A stretch of DNA of 64,000 nt, taken from contig NZ_FAOZ01000018.1 in assembly GCF_001536285.1 (NCBI RefSeq), positions 102,744 to 166,743 on the forward strand, written 5' to 3'. A program made the position numbers and the translations under genes. The stretch is from Parafrankia irregularis (GTDB taxonomy: Bacteria; Actinomycetota; Actinomycetes; Frankiales; Frankiaceae). The notes beneath the pieces are model-generated. The model worked only from the letters and a program-made list of their open reading frames with translations. It searched no databases and was not told the DNA's origin. The stretch's first letter is position 1. Every line of letters begins with the position of its first letter. Shown piece after piece: positions 1 through 8,431 of the stretch.

Positions 1-214
1 CCGGACGGCGCTCGGCGATCGCCTGGGCGGTCTGCTGGCAGCGGTCGAGCGGGCTGGACACGATCGCGGCCAGCGGGATCTCGGCGAGGCGATCGGCCAG
101 CGCGGCGGCCTGCGCCCGGCCGCGGTCGTCGAGGCCGACGCCGGGAGTCCAGCCGAGCAGGATCTTGCCGGTGACCTCGGTGAGACCGTGCCGGACCAGC
201 AGGACGGTGGTCAA
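1..214 (-). CDS. Histidine phosphatase (phosphoglycerate mutase-like), 5' part only
   Basis: This is the N-terminal 71 codons of a histidine phosphatase superfamily protein; the gene runs off the left edge. The start TTG is preceded by AAGGAG about nine bases upstream. The product opens with a hydrophobic beta strand ending in the RHG motif (residues 8-10), whose histidine is the phospho-acceptor of the family. Further on, a PLDRC segment matches the second conserved block. Members dephosphorylate sugar phosphates, phosphoserine or cobalamin and other small metabolites, and the substrate cannot be told from this fragment. Family call is firm; specific role unknown. Confidence 0.85.
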   Translation of the reverse strand, partial: MTTVLLVRHGLTEVTGKILLGWTPGVGLDDRGRAQAAALADRLAEIPLAAIVSSPLDRCQQTAQAIAERRP

Positions 215-477
215 CCCTGACTTCTCCTTCACCAGTGCGGGGCGCGTACCCGCAGCGGACACCAGCGGACACCGGCAGGCACACGGGTGGGGCTGCCGGT
301 GCCGAGCACCGGCAGGCGGCTGCCAGGCCGGACACACGTACCAGGTCAGACGCGACGTGCCCGCCAGCCAGAGGCCGACGTCACGACGCGTGATCGGACC
401 ACCCGCGGACCACCTACCGCACCACGCTACCGAGCGGGCGTACCCGGAGCTCCCGACGCCGTCGTTACGCTTCGGCA

Positions 478-2871
478 ATGCCCGAAGACGCCGTCGACAT
501 CCCGCTTGCGCCCACCGCCGACCCTGGCGGGCCGGCCTCGCCCGCGGCGGGCGCGGGTCCCGACGACGGGGTCGTCTTCGCGGCCTTCTGCGCCGCCGGT
601 CTCTGGCCGGGCCTGGGCCGGACGACCGCCGGCCGCCTCGGCGAGGCCGGCATCGAAGGCCGGGCGGACGTCGACCTGGCCCGGCTGTCGGCGGTGCCCG
701 GTGTCTCCGGGCCGCGGGCCAGGCGCCTGCTCGACACGTTCCGCGCGGCCGAGGCCACCTACGCCGCGGTGGAGCTGCTCATCGCGGCTCGGCTGCCGGC
801 CCGGCTCGCGCGCGGCCTGAGCGAGGCGCTGGGCCCCGCGGCGGTCGACGCGCTGCGCGCCGACCCCTGGTCGCTGCTGGACGGCGGTGAGGCCGAGCTC
901 GGGGACGCCGACCGCTTCGCCCGTTACTTCGGGCTGGGCCGCACCGACCCACGGCGCGGCCCGGCGGTCGTCACCCACCTGCTGGGCCGGGCCGCCAGCC
1001 GGGCCGGTGACACCGCCGCCGAGGTGGCGGCCGTGTCCCGAGCCGCGGCGGGTGAGGGGGTCACCGACCCGCTGGCGGCGTTGACCAGCGCACTCGAGGT
1101 CGGCCGGGTGGTCCAGGTGGACGACCGGGTGGCCCTGGAGCGGTTCGCGATGGCCGAGCAGGCGATCGCCGAGGGGGTGGAACGCCTGCTCGCGACGGCG
1201 GAGCCCCTGCGCGCCGACGGCGAGGACGGCCAGGCCCGGCGGCGCCGGCGGGCGGCCTCCGGGTCACCCGGGGACCCGGCGCTCACGCCCTCCGGCGGCG
1301 CCGCCTCCGAACTCCCGGCGCCGGAGCCCCGGTCGATGTTCGACGATGACGAGGCCGACGACGACGAATCCGATGGCGACGGTCCCCATGACGACGAGGC
1401 CGGCACCGGGAGCGGGAGCGAGGTCGGCGACGGCGACGGTGCGGCCGGTCCGGCGGCACCCGGTGCGGCCGGTGGCCCACGGGGCGGGTCGGCGGACCCG
1501 GGTGCGGCCGCTGACCACGCCGTCGCCGGTCTGGACGAGATCCAGCTGCGGGCCGCGCGCACGGCGCTCGAGGCCGGCGTCAGCGTGCTGACCGGCGGAC
1601 CAGGTACGGGCAAGAGCCGCACCGTGGCCGCGGTCGTCCGGCTGGCCGAGGCCGCCGGAGTGGAGGTGGCGCTCGCCGCGCCGACGGGGCGGGCCGCCAA
1701 GCGGCTGGAGGAGCTGTGCGGCGCCCCGGCCAGCACCCTGCACCGCCTGCTCGGTGCCCAGGGCCGCGGCGGTGGCTTCACCCGCGACGAGCACAACCCG
1801 CTCGAGGCGGACCTGGTGGTCGTCGACGAGACCTCGATGGTCGACGCCGAGCTCGGCGCGGCGCTGCTGGACGCGTGCGCGGACGGCACCCATCTCCTTC
1901 TCGTGGGTGATCCCGCCCAGCTGCCGAGCATCGGGCCGGGCCAGCTGCTCGCCGACCTGCTGGAGTCCGAGATCGTTCCCGTCACCGAGCTGACCCGGCT
2001 CTACCGGCAGGCGGACGGTGGCGCGATCGCGACGATGGCCGCGGCGGTCCGCCAGGGCGAGCTGCCTCCGCCGCCCAGCGGCCCCGGCCGCGAGGTCGTC
2101 GTCGTGCCTGCGCGTACCTCCGGCGAGGCCGCCCACCGGGTCGTCCAGCTCGTCACCGACTCGATCCCACGGGCGCTGGGCATCCCGTCCACCGAGGTGC
2201 AGGTCGTGACCCCGGTGCACGGCGGGCCGGCCGGAACCACCGCGCTGAACACCGCGCTCAAGAAGGCGCTCAACCCCGGCCCCGGTGAGGTCTCCGGGTT
2301 CGATGTGGGCGACCGGGTCGTGGCGACGGCGAACCATCTGGACCTGGGGTTCGCCAACGGCGAGATCGGCGTCGTCGTGGCGCTCGGTGAGCGGGGCGCG
2401 CTGCGGGTGGCCTTCCCCGGCGGGGAGCTCGACATCCCGTCGCACGGTGTGGTGGACCTGCGGCACGGCTGGGCCGTCACGGTGCATCGTGCCCAGGGCA
2501 GTGAGTGGGCCGCCGTGGTGGGGGTGTTCCCCCCGGAGGCCGGTCGCATGTTGAACCGCCCGCTGGTCTACACGGCGATGACCCGGGCCCGCAGTCATCT
2601 CTCGATCGTCTCGGTGAACGGCCCGGCGCTGCGCGCGGCGGTGCGTGACGCCGGCGGGCGGCGGCGGGCGACGCTGCTGCCCGCGCTGCTGGCCGGTGGC
2701 TCGGTCGACCCCTTCGGCCCGGGTGTGGACGATGACGAGGACGCCTACGACGACACCGACGAGCTGCCGGCCGACGACACGCCGAACGAGAGCGGCCGGC
2801 GCAGCCCGAGTAGCCGGGCCGACGCGCTGGCCGTGCCGGCGCAGGCCGGTCCGCGGGCGGGATCGGCGTGA
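478..2871 (+). CDS. RecD/TraA-type SF1 DNA helicase with acidic insert
   Basis: A 797-residue ATP-dependent helicase of the RecD2 type. Residues about 30-110 carry helix-hairpin-helix-like segments. Walker A (GGPGTGKS) is at about 373-380, the DETSMVD Walker B near 448, and the motif TVHRAQGSEW near residue 668. Between the N-terminal region and the helicase core lies a strongly acidic Asp/Gly/Ala-rich stretch (about 283-345) that looks disordered and is not part of the usual fold. A second, more canonical RecD2 lies at 31178-33448 on the other strand, so this genome carries paralogues. The ATG start has no clear Shine-Dalgarno. Likely role is 5'-3' unwinding in DNA repair or recombination, inferred from the family. 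Confidence 0.9.
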   Translation: MPEDAVDIPLAPTADPGGPASPAAGAGPDDGVVFAAFCAAGLWPGLGRTTAGRLGEAGIEGRADVDLARLSAVPGVSGPRARRLLDTFRAAEATYAAVELLIAARLPARLARGLSEALGPAAVDALRADPWSLLDGGEAELGDADRFARYFGLGRTDPRRGPAVVTHLLGRAASRAGDTAAEVAAVSRAAAGEGVTDPLAALTSALEVGRVVQVDDRVALERFAMAEQAIAEGVERLLATAEPLRADGEDGQARRRRRAASGSPGDPALTPSGGAASELPAPEPRSMFDDDEADDDESDGDGPHDDEAGTGSGSEVGDGDGAAGPAAPGAAGGPRGGSADPGAAADHAVAGLDEIQLRAARTALEAGVSVLTGGPGTGKSRTVAAVVRLAEAAGVEVALAAPTGRAAKRLEELCGAPASTLHRLLGAQGRGGGFTRDEHNPLEADLVVVDETSMVDAELGAALLDACADGTHLLLVGDPAQLPSIGPGQLLADLLESEIVPVTELTRLYRQADGGAIATMAAAVRQGELPPPPSGPGREVVVVPARTSGEAAHRVVQLVTDSIPRALGIPSTEVQVVTPVHGGPAGTTALNTALKKALNPGPGEVSGFDVGDRVVATANHLDLGFANGEIGVVVALGERGALRVAFPGGELDIPSHGVVDLRHGWAVTVHRAQGSEWAAVVGVFPPEAGRMLNRPLVYTAMTRARSHLSIVSVNGPALRAAVRDAGGRRRATLLPALLAGGSVDPFGPGVDDDEDAYDDTDELPADDTPNESGRRSPSSRADALAVPAQAGPRAGSA

Positions 2872-2966
2872 GGCGAACGTCATGAGGCACAGGACTGCCA
2901 GGAAACCTGTCATGAAGCTGTCGCGGGGCGCTGAACCCGACCTGACGAAGATCGCGTGGCACACGA

Positions 2967-4859
2967 ATGGGTAGCGTTCGGGTGGTGAGCCCTGACGACC
3001 TGCCGACCGGGCAGGTCGGGAAATCGTCCTCGGCGCCGGGCACCAGCTCGGAACCGGGGCAGGCACCGGTTCTGGAGGCCCACGAGACGGGCGAGGCGCC
3101 GGCCGCGGCCGAGACACCCGCCCACGGTTCCGTGCTCGCCCAGCGGGTGCCGATCGAGCTGGCGGGGCCGGGTGAGCAGGCCGTGCCGGTCAGGCAGGCC
3201 GCCACGCCGGCCGACCCGCGGGAGTCCGCGCGGCGACCCGCTCCCGAGGGCGTCCGACCGGGGTGGTCGCAGCGCTGGGCGGCCGGGCTGGGACTGGCCC
3301 GGCAGTGGACGGTGGCCGCGGCACCCCAGCTCGTCCTCGTCGGGACGCTGCTGGCGGTCGTGACCGGTGCCGTGCTCCGCTTCGCCACGCCGAGTCACCT
3401 GTGGCTGGACGAGTCGCTGACCGTCGGGATCGCGTCCCGGTCGGTGCCCGACCTGCTCGAGGCGCTCCGCCACGACGGCTCGCCGCCGTTGTACTACCTT
3501 CTGCTGCACGGGTGGATCACGCTGTTCGGTGACGGCGACGTCGCCGTCCGGGCCCTGTCCGGTGTGCTCTCGCTCGCCACGCTGCCGCTGGCCTGGCTGG
3601 CCGGGCGGCGTGTGGGCCGCTATGCGACCGCGCTCGGCAACGGTGGGCCGACAGCCGAACAGCGCGTCGGGCGCGCCGCCCTGCTGCTCTTCGCGTGTTC
3701 GCCGTACGCGATCCGCTACGGCAGCGAGGCGCGGATGTACTCGCTGGTCGTCCTGCTGGTGCTGGTCTTCGGGTTCGCGGCGATCGGGGCGCTGAACCGC
3801 AGCAGCCCGTTTCGGCTGGCCCTGCTGACGATCGCGACGGCCGCCCTGGTCTACACGCACTACTGGACGTTCCTGCTGGTGTTCACGGTGGCGGCGTTCC
3901 TGCTCGTGCAGGCGCGTCGCCGGCCCGGCTACCTCCGCCCGGCGCTGCGCGCGTTCGCCGCGATGGCGGCCTCGGCGTTGCTCTTCGCGCCATGGATGCC
4001 GGTGTTCCTCTTCCAGATGCTGCACACCGGGACGCCCTGGGCACCGCGGGTGCAGGCTCAGGTACTGCTTGACACCGTCTTCGACTGGGCCGGGCCGCAG
4101 TCGACCGGGGCCCTGCTGGGCGTCATCCTGCTCGGCGGCGCGCTGATCGGGCTCACCGCCAGGCCCCTGGGCCGCGAGCTCCACGTCAAGATCTCCGGGC
4201 GCACGCCGGGCCGGTACCTCGCGGCGATCTGGCTCGTTCCGCTCGTACTGGCCTACTTCGTCAACATGTTCGGCGGCAGCGCCTACGCGGAGCGGTACAC
4301 CGGCATCGCCCTGCCGGCCTGCCTCCTGCTGGCCGCGCTGGGCATCGCCCACCTGCCTGTTCACCGCGCGTTCGTGGCCGTGCTCGTCATCGCCTCGGTC
4401 AGCGGGCTGATCGGCGGGTACCAGCTCGCCCGCACCGAACGGACCCAGGCCGGTGAGATCGCCGACCGGATCGCCCGGATCGCCCGGCCGGGCGACGTCG
4501 TCGCCTACTGCCCGGACCAGTTGGGCCCGGCGGTGCACCGGGCGATCGTGCGCCGCGGCGACATCGACGTCCGGGAGATCGTCTACGCCGACGAGACCGG
4601 CCCCGCCCTCGTCGACTGGGTCGACTACGCGGACCGGATGAAGCGCGCGAACGGCGCGGCCTTCGCCGCCGAGGTGAACGGGCTCGCCGGGCCCGACCAC
4701 GCCGTCCTGCTCGTGCGGGCCGATGGGTACCGATTCCTGGAAGGTGCCTGCGCGGTGGTCTCCGACCAGCTCGCGGCGCTGCGCGACCGTGCCTTGCAGG
4801 TCGAGAAGCGCAATCTTTACGAGGGCGCGGCGTTGGAGCGGTTCTCCACTCTGCGCTGA
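2967..4859 (+). CDS. GT39-like integral membrane glycosyltransferase (first paralogue)
   Basis: A 630-residue polytopic protein. The N-terminal ~115 residues are Pro/Glu-rich and probably cytoplasmic. About ten hydrophobic segments follow from residue 120 to 510, then a soluble C-terminal domain. The Asp-Glu pair in LWLDES (residues 146-150) just after the first membrane segment, and the DGSPPLYYLLLHGW block after it, match the catalytic region of polyprenyl-phosphate-sugar-dependent glycosyltransferases (GT39/ArnT/PMT type). Such enzymes move a sugar from a lipid carrier to an acceptor outside the membrane. A close paralogue is at 8432-10354. The 3' end overlaps the convergent gene at 4817-6451 by 43 bp. 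Confidence 0.85.
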   Translation: MGSVRVVSPDDLPTGQVGKSSSAPGTSSEPGQAPVLEAHETGEAPAAAETPAHGSVLAQRVPIELAGPGEQAVPVRQAATPADPRESARRPAPEGVRPGWSQRWAAGLGLARQWTVAAAPQLVLVGTLLAVVTGAVLRFATPSHLWLDESLTVGIASRSVPDLLEALRHDGSPPLYYLLLHGWITLFGDGDVAVRALSGVLSLATLPLAWLAGRRVGRYATALGNGGPTAEQRVGRAALLLFACSPYAIRYGSEARMYSLVVLLVLVFGFAAIGALNRSSPFRLALLTIATAALVYTHYWTFLLVFTVAAFLLVQARRRPGYLRPALRAFAAMAASALLFAPWMPVFLFQMLHTGTPWAPRVQAQVLLDTVFDWAGPQSTGALLGVILLGGALIGLTARPLGRELHVKISGRTPGRYLAAIWLVPLVLAYFVNMFGGSAYAERYTGIALPACLLLAALGIAHLPVHRAFVAVLVIASVSGLIGGYQLARTERTQAGEIADRIARIARPGDVVAYCPDQLGPAVHRAIVRRGDIDVREIVYADETGPALVDWVDYADRMKRANGAAFAAEVNGLAGPDHAVLLVRADGYRFLEGACAVVSDQLAALRDRALQVEKRNLYEGAALERFSTLR

Positions 4860-6451
4860 CCGGCCGCGGCACGCTGACCGGCTGCGGCACGCTGACCAGC
4901 CGCGGCACGCCGAGGCCGCGCCCTGAGCTGCGGCGGGGCCACGAGATGGCCCCGCGCGGCCGCCGTGCTGGTCGCCGCCAGGACGAGCAGAGCCATCGGC
5001 AGCGTGTAGTGGTTGAAGAAGGTCTGCTTGTTCATCAGATCCAGCCCGAGCAGGACCACCGCCGAGCCCGCGCAGAAGCCTGCCGCGCCCCCGCGGGCCC
5101 GCCAGGCCAGCAGGTAGCTGCCAGCCAGCACGGCGGCGGTCGCGCCGAAACCGAGCGTGATCCCGAAATGGTGGGCCCAGCCCGGCAGCGAAAGCGAGTG
5201 GTCGAGCACCGGGTAGTCGAGGTTGGTGCGGACGGCGTCGGCGAAGAAGTCCCGCGGTGCCGCCACGATCCAGGGCGCCACCACCGCGAGCCCGAGGCCG
5301 GCCGACGCCAGCGCCCGGCGCGGGCCGAAGGCCGGCCAGCAGGCCGCGACCGGCAGGAGCAGCGCCACATGCTGCTTGCTGGCCAACGCCAGCGCGAGGG
5401 CGACCACGGCCAGCCGGGTGCGGCCGGTGGTGACCGCCCGGACCATCACGGCGAGGGCCACCACGAGCAGCGGCTCCGTCCACGACTGCTGGAGCGCGTA
5501 CATCGACTCCGGGAACACGACGAGCAGGAGCGGAAGGAGCCGGGTGACGCGCGGGCCGGTGCCGGTGCCGGTGGACACGTCCGTGCCCGGGCCCACGGTG
5601 CCGCGCCCGGCGCCGCGCGGGCGGGCGATGACCGCCGCGCAGGCAACCGCCAGAAGCAGGCCGTACCGGACGTCACCGAGTACCCACCGAAACGGCGCCA
5701 GCAGCAGCGAGGTGCCCGGCAGGTAGGGGTAGACGTCGAAGAGCCCGCCCGCGGTGTGGGCGTAGGTCACCGGGTCGGTCCCCCACTGCTGGCGATACAT
5801 GTTCTCGCCGTCGGCCAGCCCCGACGTCGAGCCCTGCAGCAGGTGGAACACGTCGATCCGGGGCCGCGGCGAGGCGACGATCGTGGCGACGCCGGCGGCG
5901 ACGGCGAGGCCGAGCACCGCCCAGAACACCCAGGACCGCGCCCACCACGGCCCCCGGCTCCCGGCCAGGCCCAGGCCCACCCTGGCCCCCACGCCGGGCC
6001 CGGATCGCGCAGCGTCGGCGCCGGCCGGACCTGCGGGCCTGGCCGTGCGGGCGGCGCTGAGCAGTGCTGCCCCGGCGAGCAGCCCCGCGGCGGCCGCCAG
6101 GACGTCCGCCACGGCCGCGGCCGGGCCCGTGGCGTAGTAGCGAGGGTGACGCACGAGCGGGCCGGCTGCGACCACCACGCCACACAGGACGATCACCGCC
6201 CGGGGGGCGAACAGTGCCGCGGTGCCACCCCACCCGCGCCGCGACGTCGGGGACCCGCCGCCCGGTGTGAGACCCACCACCCTGGAAGCGGCGAGGGCGG
6301 CCACGGTCGCGGCGGCGCCCAGCAGCACCATGACGAGCGCGAGGGGGCTGTACCTGCCGTCCGACAGGCTGATGCCAACCGCGCAGCCGCACCAGCCGGC
6401 CAGGAGCAGCGCCGGCTCCGGAGCACGCGGGGTGGGCAGTGCGCGAGGCAT
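4817..6451 (-). CDS. GT87-like polytopic membrane protein, probable glycosyltransferase
   Basis: A 544-residue protein with ten or more hydrophobic segments. The region after residue about 185 carries motifs seen in GT87 and related mannosyltransferase-like proteins of actinobacteria: a DVFHLLQ loop, a YPYLPGTSLLLAPFRW segment and a SKQHVALLLP segment. The sugar and acceptor are unknown. The C-terminus contains three tandem copies of RAAAGQ, encoded by 18-bp repeats at about 4857-4912. It is convergent with the upstream GT39 gene and divergent from the flavoenzyme at 6736, and is likely part of the same envelope-glycan block. The family call rests on fold-level resemblance, not on a diagnostic catalytic motif. 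Confidence 0.7.
   Translation of the reverse strand: MPRALPTPRAPEPALLLAGWCGCAVGISLSDGRYSPLALVMVLLGAAATVAALAASRVVGLTPGGGSPTSRRGWGGTAALFAPRAVIVLCGVVVAAGPLVRHPRYYATGPAAAVADVLAAAAGLLAGAALLSAARTARPAGPAGADAARSGPGVGARVGLGLAGSRGPWWARSWVFWAVLGLAVAAGVATIVASPRPRIDVFHLLQGSTSGLADGENMYRQQWGTDPVTYAHTAGGLFDVYPYLPGTSLLLAPFRWVLGDVRYGLLLAVACAAVIARPRGAGRGTVGPGTDVSTGTGTGPRVTRLLPLLLVVFPESMYALQQSWTEPLLVVALAVMVRAVTTGRTRLAVVALALALASKQHVALLLPVAACWPAFGPRRALASAGLGLAVVAPWIVAAPRDFFADAVRTNLDYPVLDHSLSLPGWAHHFGITLGFGATAAVLAGSYLLAWRARGGAAGFCAGSAVVLLGLDLMNKQTFFNHYTLPMALLVLAATSTAAARGHLVAPPQLRARPRRAAAGQRAAAGQRAAAGQRRVENRSNAAPS
4857..4912. repeat. 18-bp tandem repeat, three units
   Basis: Three near-identical units of about 18 bp (core CTGACCGGCCGCGGCACG) lie at the 3' end of the minus-strand membrane protein gene. 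They add three RAAAGQ-type units to its C-terminal tail. They start just after the stop codon of the convergent GT39 gene. Confidence 0.8.
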
Positions 6452-6735
6452 GTCCGCACCATGCCAGAGCGCCCGGCGGGTCGGCCGCCGAGGTCAGGCA
6501 CACTGGAGCGGCGCCGCCCGGGCAGGGCCCACCGCATCAGGTGTGCCGGGCCGATATCGGTGCCCCACCGGGGGGTCCGGTGAAGCGGCGGTAACTCCCA
6601 TGCGAGACTGCCCCGGAGGCCGGATGCGAAGGTTCCGGCACCGGGAGGGGTCCAGCCAGCCGCGGGCGCGAAACGCGCCGCCTGTGCGTCCCCCGACTGA
6701 CCACGGACGATGTTGTTGAGGAGAGGTCCGGCACA

Positions 6736-8214
6736 GTGACCGAAAAGCCAGAGGTAGTCGTCATCGGAGCCGGGCCGGCCGGTCTCTCCGCCGGCTGGGA
6801 GCTGATGAAGCGGGAGATCCCCGTGACGATTATCGAGGGTGACTCGGTGGTCGGCGGAATCAGCCGCACGGCCGAGCGGGACGGCTGGCGTTTCGACATC
6901 GGTGGCCACCGTTTCTTCACCAAGGTGCCCGAGGTCGAGAAGCTGTGGCACGAGATCCTGCCAGATGAGGACTTCCTGCTCCGGCCGCGTTCCAGCCGCA
7001 TTTACTACAACAACAAGTTCTTCGACTACCCGCTGAAGCCAGGAAACGCGCTGGGTGGCCTGGGCGTGCTGGAGGCGGCGCGTTGCATCGGCTCCTACGC
7101 GGCGGCCCGGGTACGCCCGCCGAAGGACCAGTCGAACTACGAGAACTGGCTGGTCGCGCGATTCGGCTGGCGGCTCTACCGCACCTTCTTCAAGACCTAC
7201 ACCGAGAAGGTCTGGGGCGTTCCCGTCAGCGAGATGCCCTCCGACTGGGCCGCTCAGCGGATCAAGAGCCTGTCCCTGAGCAACGCCGTCATCAACGCGG
7301 TGCTGCCGAAGCGCAACCAGACGGACATCACCTCCCTCATCGAGGAGTTCCAGTACCCGAAGTACGGGCCGGGAATGATGTGGGAGACCGCCGCCGACAA
7401 GATCACCAAGCAGGGTGGCCGGATCGTCTTCGAGGAGAAGGTCAAGAAGATCCACCACGAGAACGGCAAGGCCACCGGTGTCACGACGGTGGTCACGGGC
7501 GGCTATGGGCCCGGCGCGGGCGCGCCGGAGTCGTCGCGGACGGACATCGGCACCGAGTACCAGTACACGGGTGACCAGTTCATCTCCTCGATGTCCTTCT
7601 CCTCGCTGGTGCGCGTTATGGACCCGCCGGTTCCGCCGCGCGTCCTCGCCGCCGCGAACGCTCTGAAGTACCGCGACTTCCTCACCGTGGCGCTGGTCGT
7701 TCCCGAGTCGGCCGGGTTCCCGGACAACTGGATCTACATCCACTCCCCGGACGTCAAGGTCGGCCGCATCCAGAACTTCTCGTCCTGGTCGCCGTTCCTG
7801 GTGAAGGACGGCAAGACCTGCCTGGGCCTGGAGTACTTCGTCTTCGAGGGCGACGAGATGTGGAACTCGTCCGACGAGGACCTGATCGCGCTGGGCACCC
7901 GGGAGCTGGCCCGGCTCGGCCTCGTCCGCGCCGGCCAGGTCGAGACCGGCTACGTCGTGCGGATGCCCAAGGCGTACCCGTACTACGACACGGAGTACAA
8001 GAAGAACGTCGACATCATCCGCGGCTGGCTTGAGGACAACGCTCCCAACGTCCACCCGGTCGGCCGTAACGGTATGCACCGGTACAACAACCAGGACCAC
8101 TCGATGCTCACCGCGATGCTGACGGTTGAGAACATCATCGACGGAAAGTCCCACGACGTCTGGGAGGTCAACGTCGAGGAGGACTATCACGAGGAGTCCT
8201 CGAAGCGCGCCTAG
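6736..8214 (+). CDS. FAD-dependent oxidoreductase, UDP-galactopyranose mutase/amine-oxidase-like
   Basis: A 492-residue flavoprotein starting at GTG, with a strong GAGGAGAGG ribosome site ten bases upstream. Residues 8-20 form the dinucleotide-binding GAGPAGLSAG loop, followed by the acidic end of strand two (EGDSVVGG). The RFDIGGHRFF block near residue 55 and the late HRYNNQDHSM block resemble NAD(P)/FAD oxidoreductases of the protoporphyrinogen oxidase and UDP-galactopyranose mutase group. Such proteins often sit in polysaccharide clusters. Here it lies between three membrane glycosyltransferases and is followed by the GT39/PIG-V-like pair. A role in sugar-nucleotide or lipid-sugar isomerisation is inference. 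The family is secure and the substrate is not known. Confidence 0.8.
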   Translation: MTEKPEVVVIGAGPAGLSAGWELMKREIPVTIIEGDSVVGGISRTAERDGWRFDIGGHRFFTKVPEVEKLWHEILPDEDFLLRPRSSRIYYNNKFFDYPLKPGNALGGLGVLEAARCIGSYAAARVRPPKDQSNYENWLVARFGWRLYRTFFKTYTEKVWGVPVSEMPSDWAAQRIKSLSLSNAVINAVLPKRNQTDITSLIEEFQYPKYGPGMMWETAADKITKQGGRIVFEEKVKKIHHENGKATGVTTVVTGGYGPGAGAPESSRTDIGTEYQYTGDQFISSMSFSSLVRVMDPPVPPRVLAAANALKYRDFLTVALVVPESAGFPDNWIYIHSPDVKVGRIQNFSSWSPFLVKDGKTCLGLEYFVFEGDEMWNSSDEDLIALGTRELARLGLVRAGQVETGYVVRMPKAYPYYDTEYKKNVDIIRGWLEDNAPNVHPVGRNGMHRYNNQDHSMLTAMLTVENIIDGKSHDVWEVNVEEDYHEESSKRA

Positions 8215-8319
8215 GCGACGCGCGGCGGCGTCTGGGGCTCCCTCCGTGACACGGCCGGGGGCTCCCGACGAGCGCGCCGCCCGCCTTCGCGTGGCCGACC
8301 CGCGGCGTCACGCGTCATT

Positions 8320-8339
8320 GTGAACGCGTCCACGTTCAC
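8320..8339. promoter_or_regulatory. Inverted repeat upstream of second GT39 gene
   Basis: Arms GTGAACG and CGTTCAC separated by six bases lie about 95 bp before the GTG start of the next gene. The spacing and position would suit a regulator-binding site, but no regulator can be assigned. Confidence 0.3.
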
Positions 8340-8431
8340 CAGTAGCAACGGGCGCGAGCGAGCGCCGGGTGCCTGCCTGGGCAGCCCCGGCCCTCGCGCA
8401 CCGCACCCCTGGCACATCGAAGGGACTGACC

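Noticed and set aside
1264..3117. 617-codon open frame on the minus strand opposite the RecD-like gene
   Set aside because: It is open only because of high GC. It has no motif or ribosome site, and the opposite strand carries a complete helicase.
2910..5483. 857-codon minus-strand frame
   Set aside because: It runs through the GT39 gene and the membrane protein in the wrong frame. Its composition is Arg/Gly/Pro-rich, with no domain.
4946..6583. 545-codon plus-strand frame
   Set aside because: Antisense of the GT87-like membrane gene, whose hydrophobic pattern is clear.
6193..8190. 665-codon minus-strand frame
   Set aside because: Antisense of the flavoenzyme gene, which has a strong ribosome site and cofactor motif.
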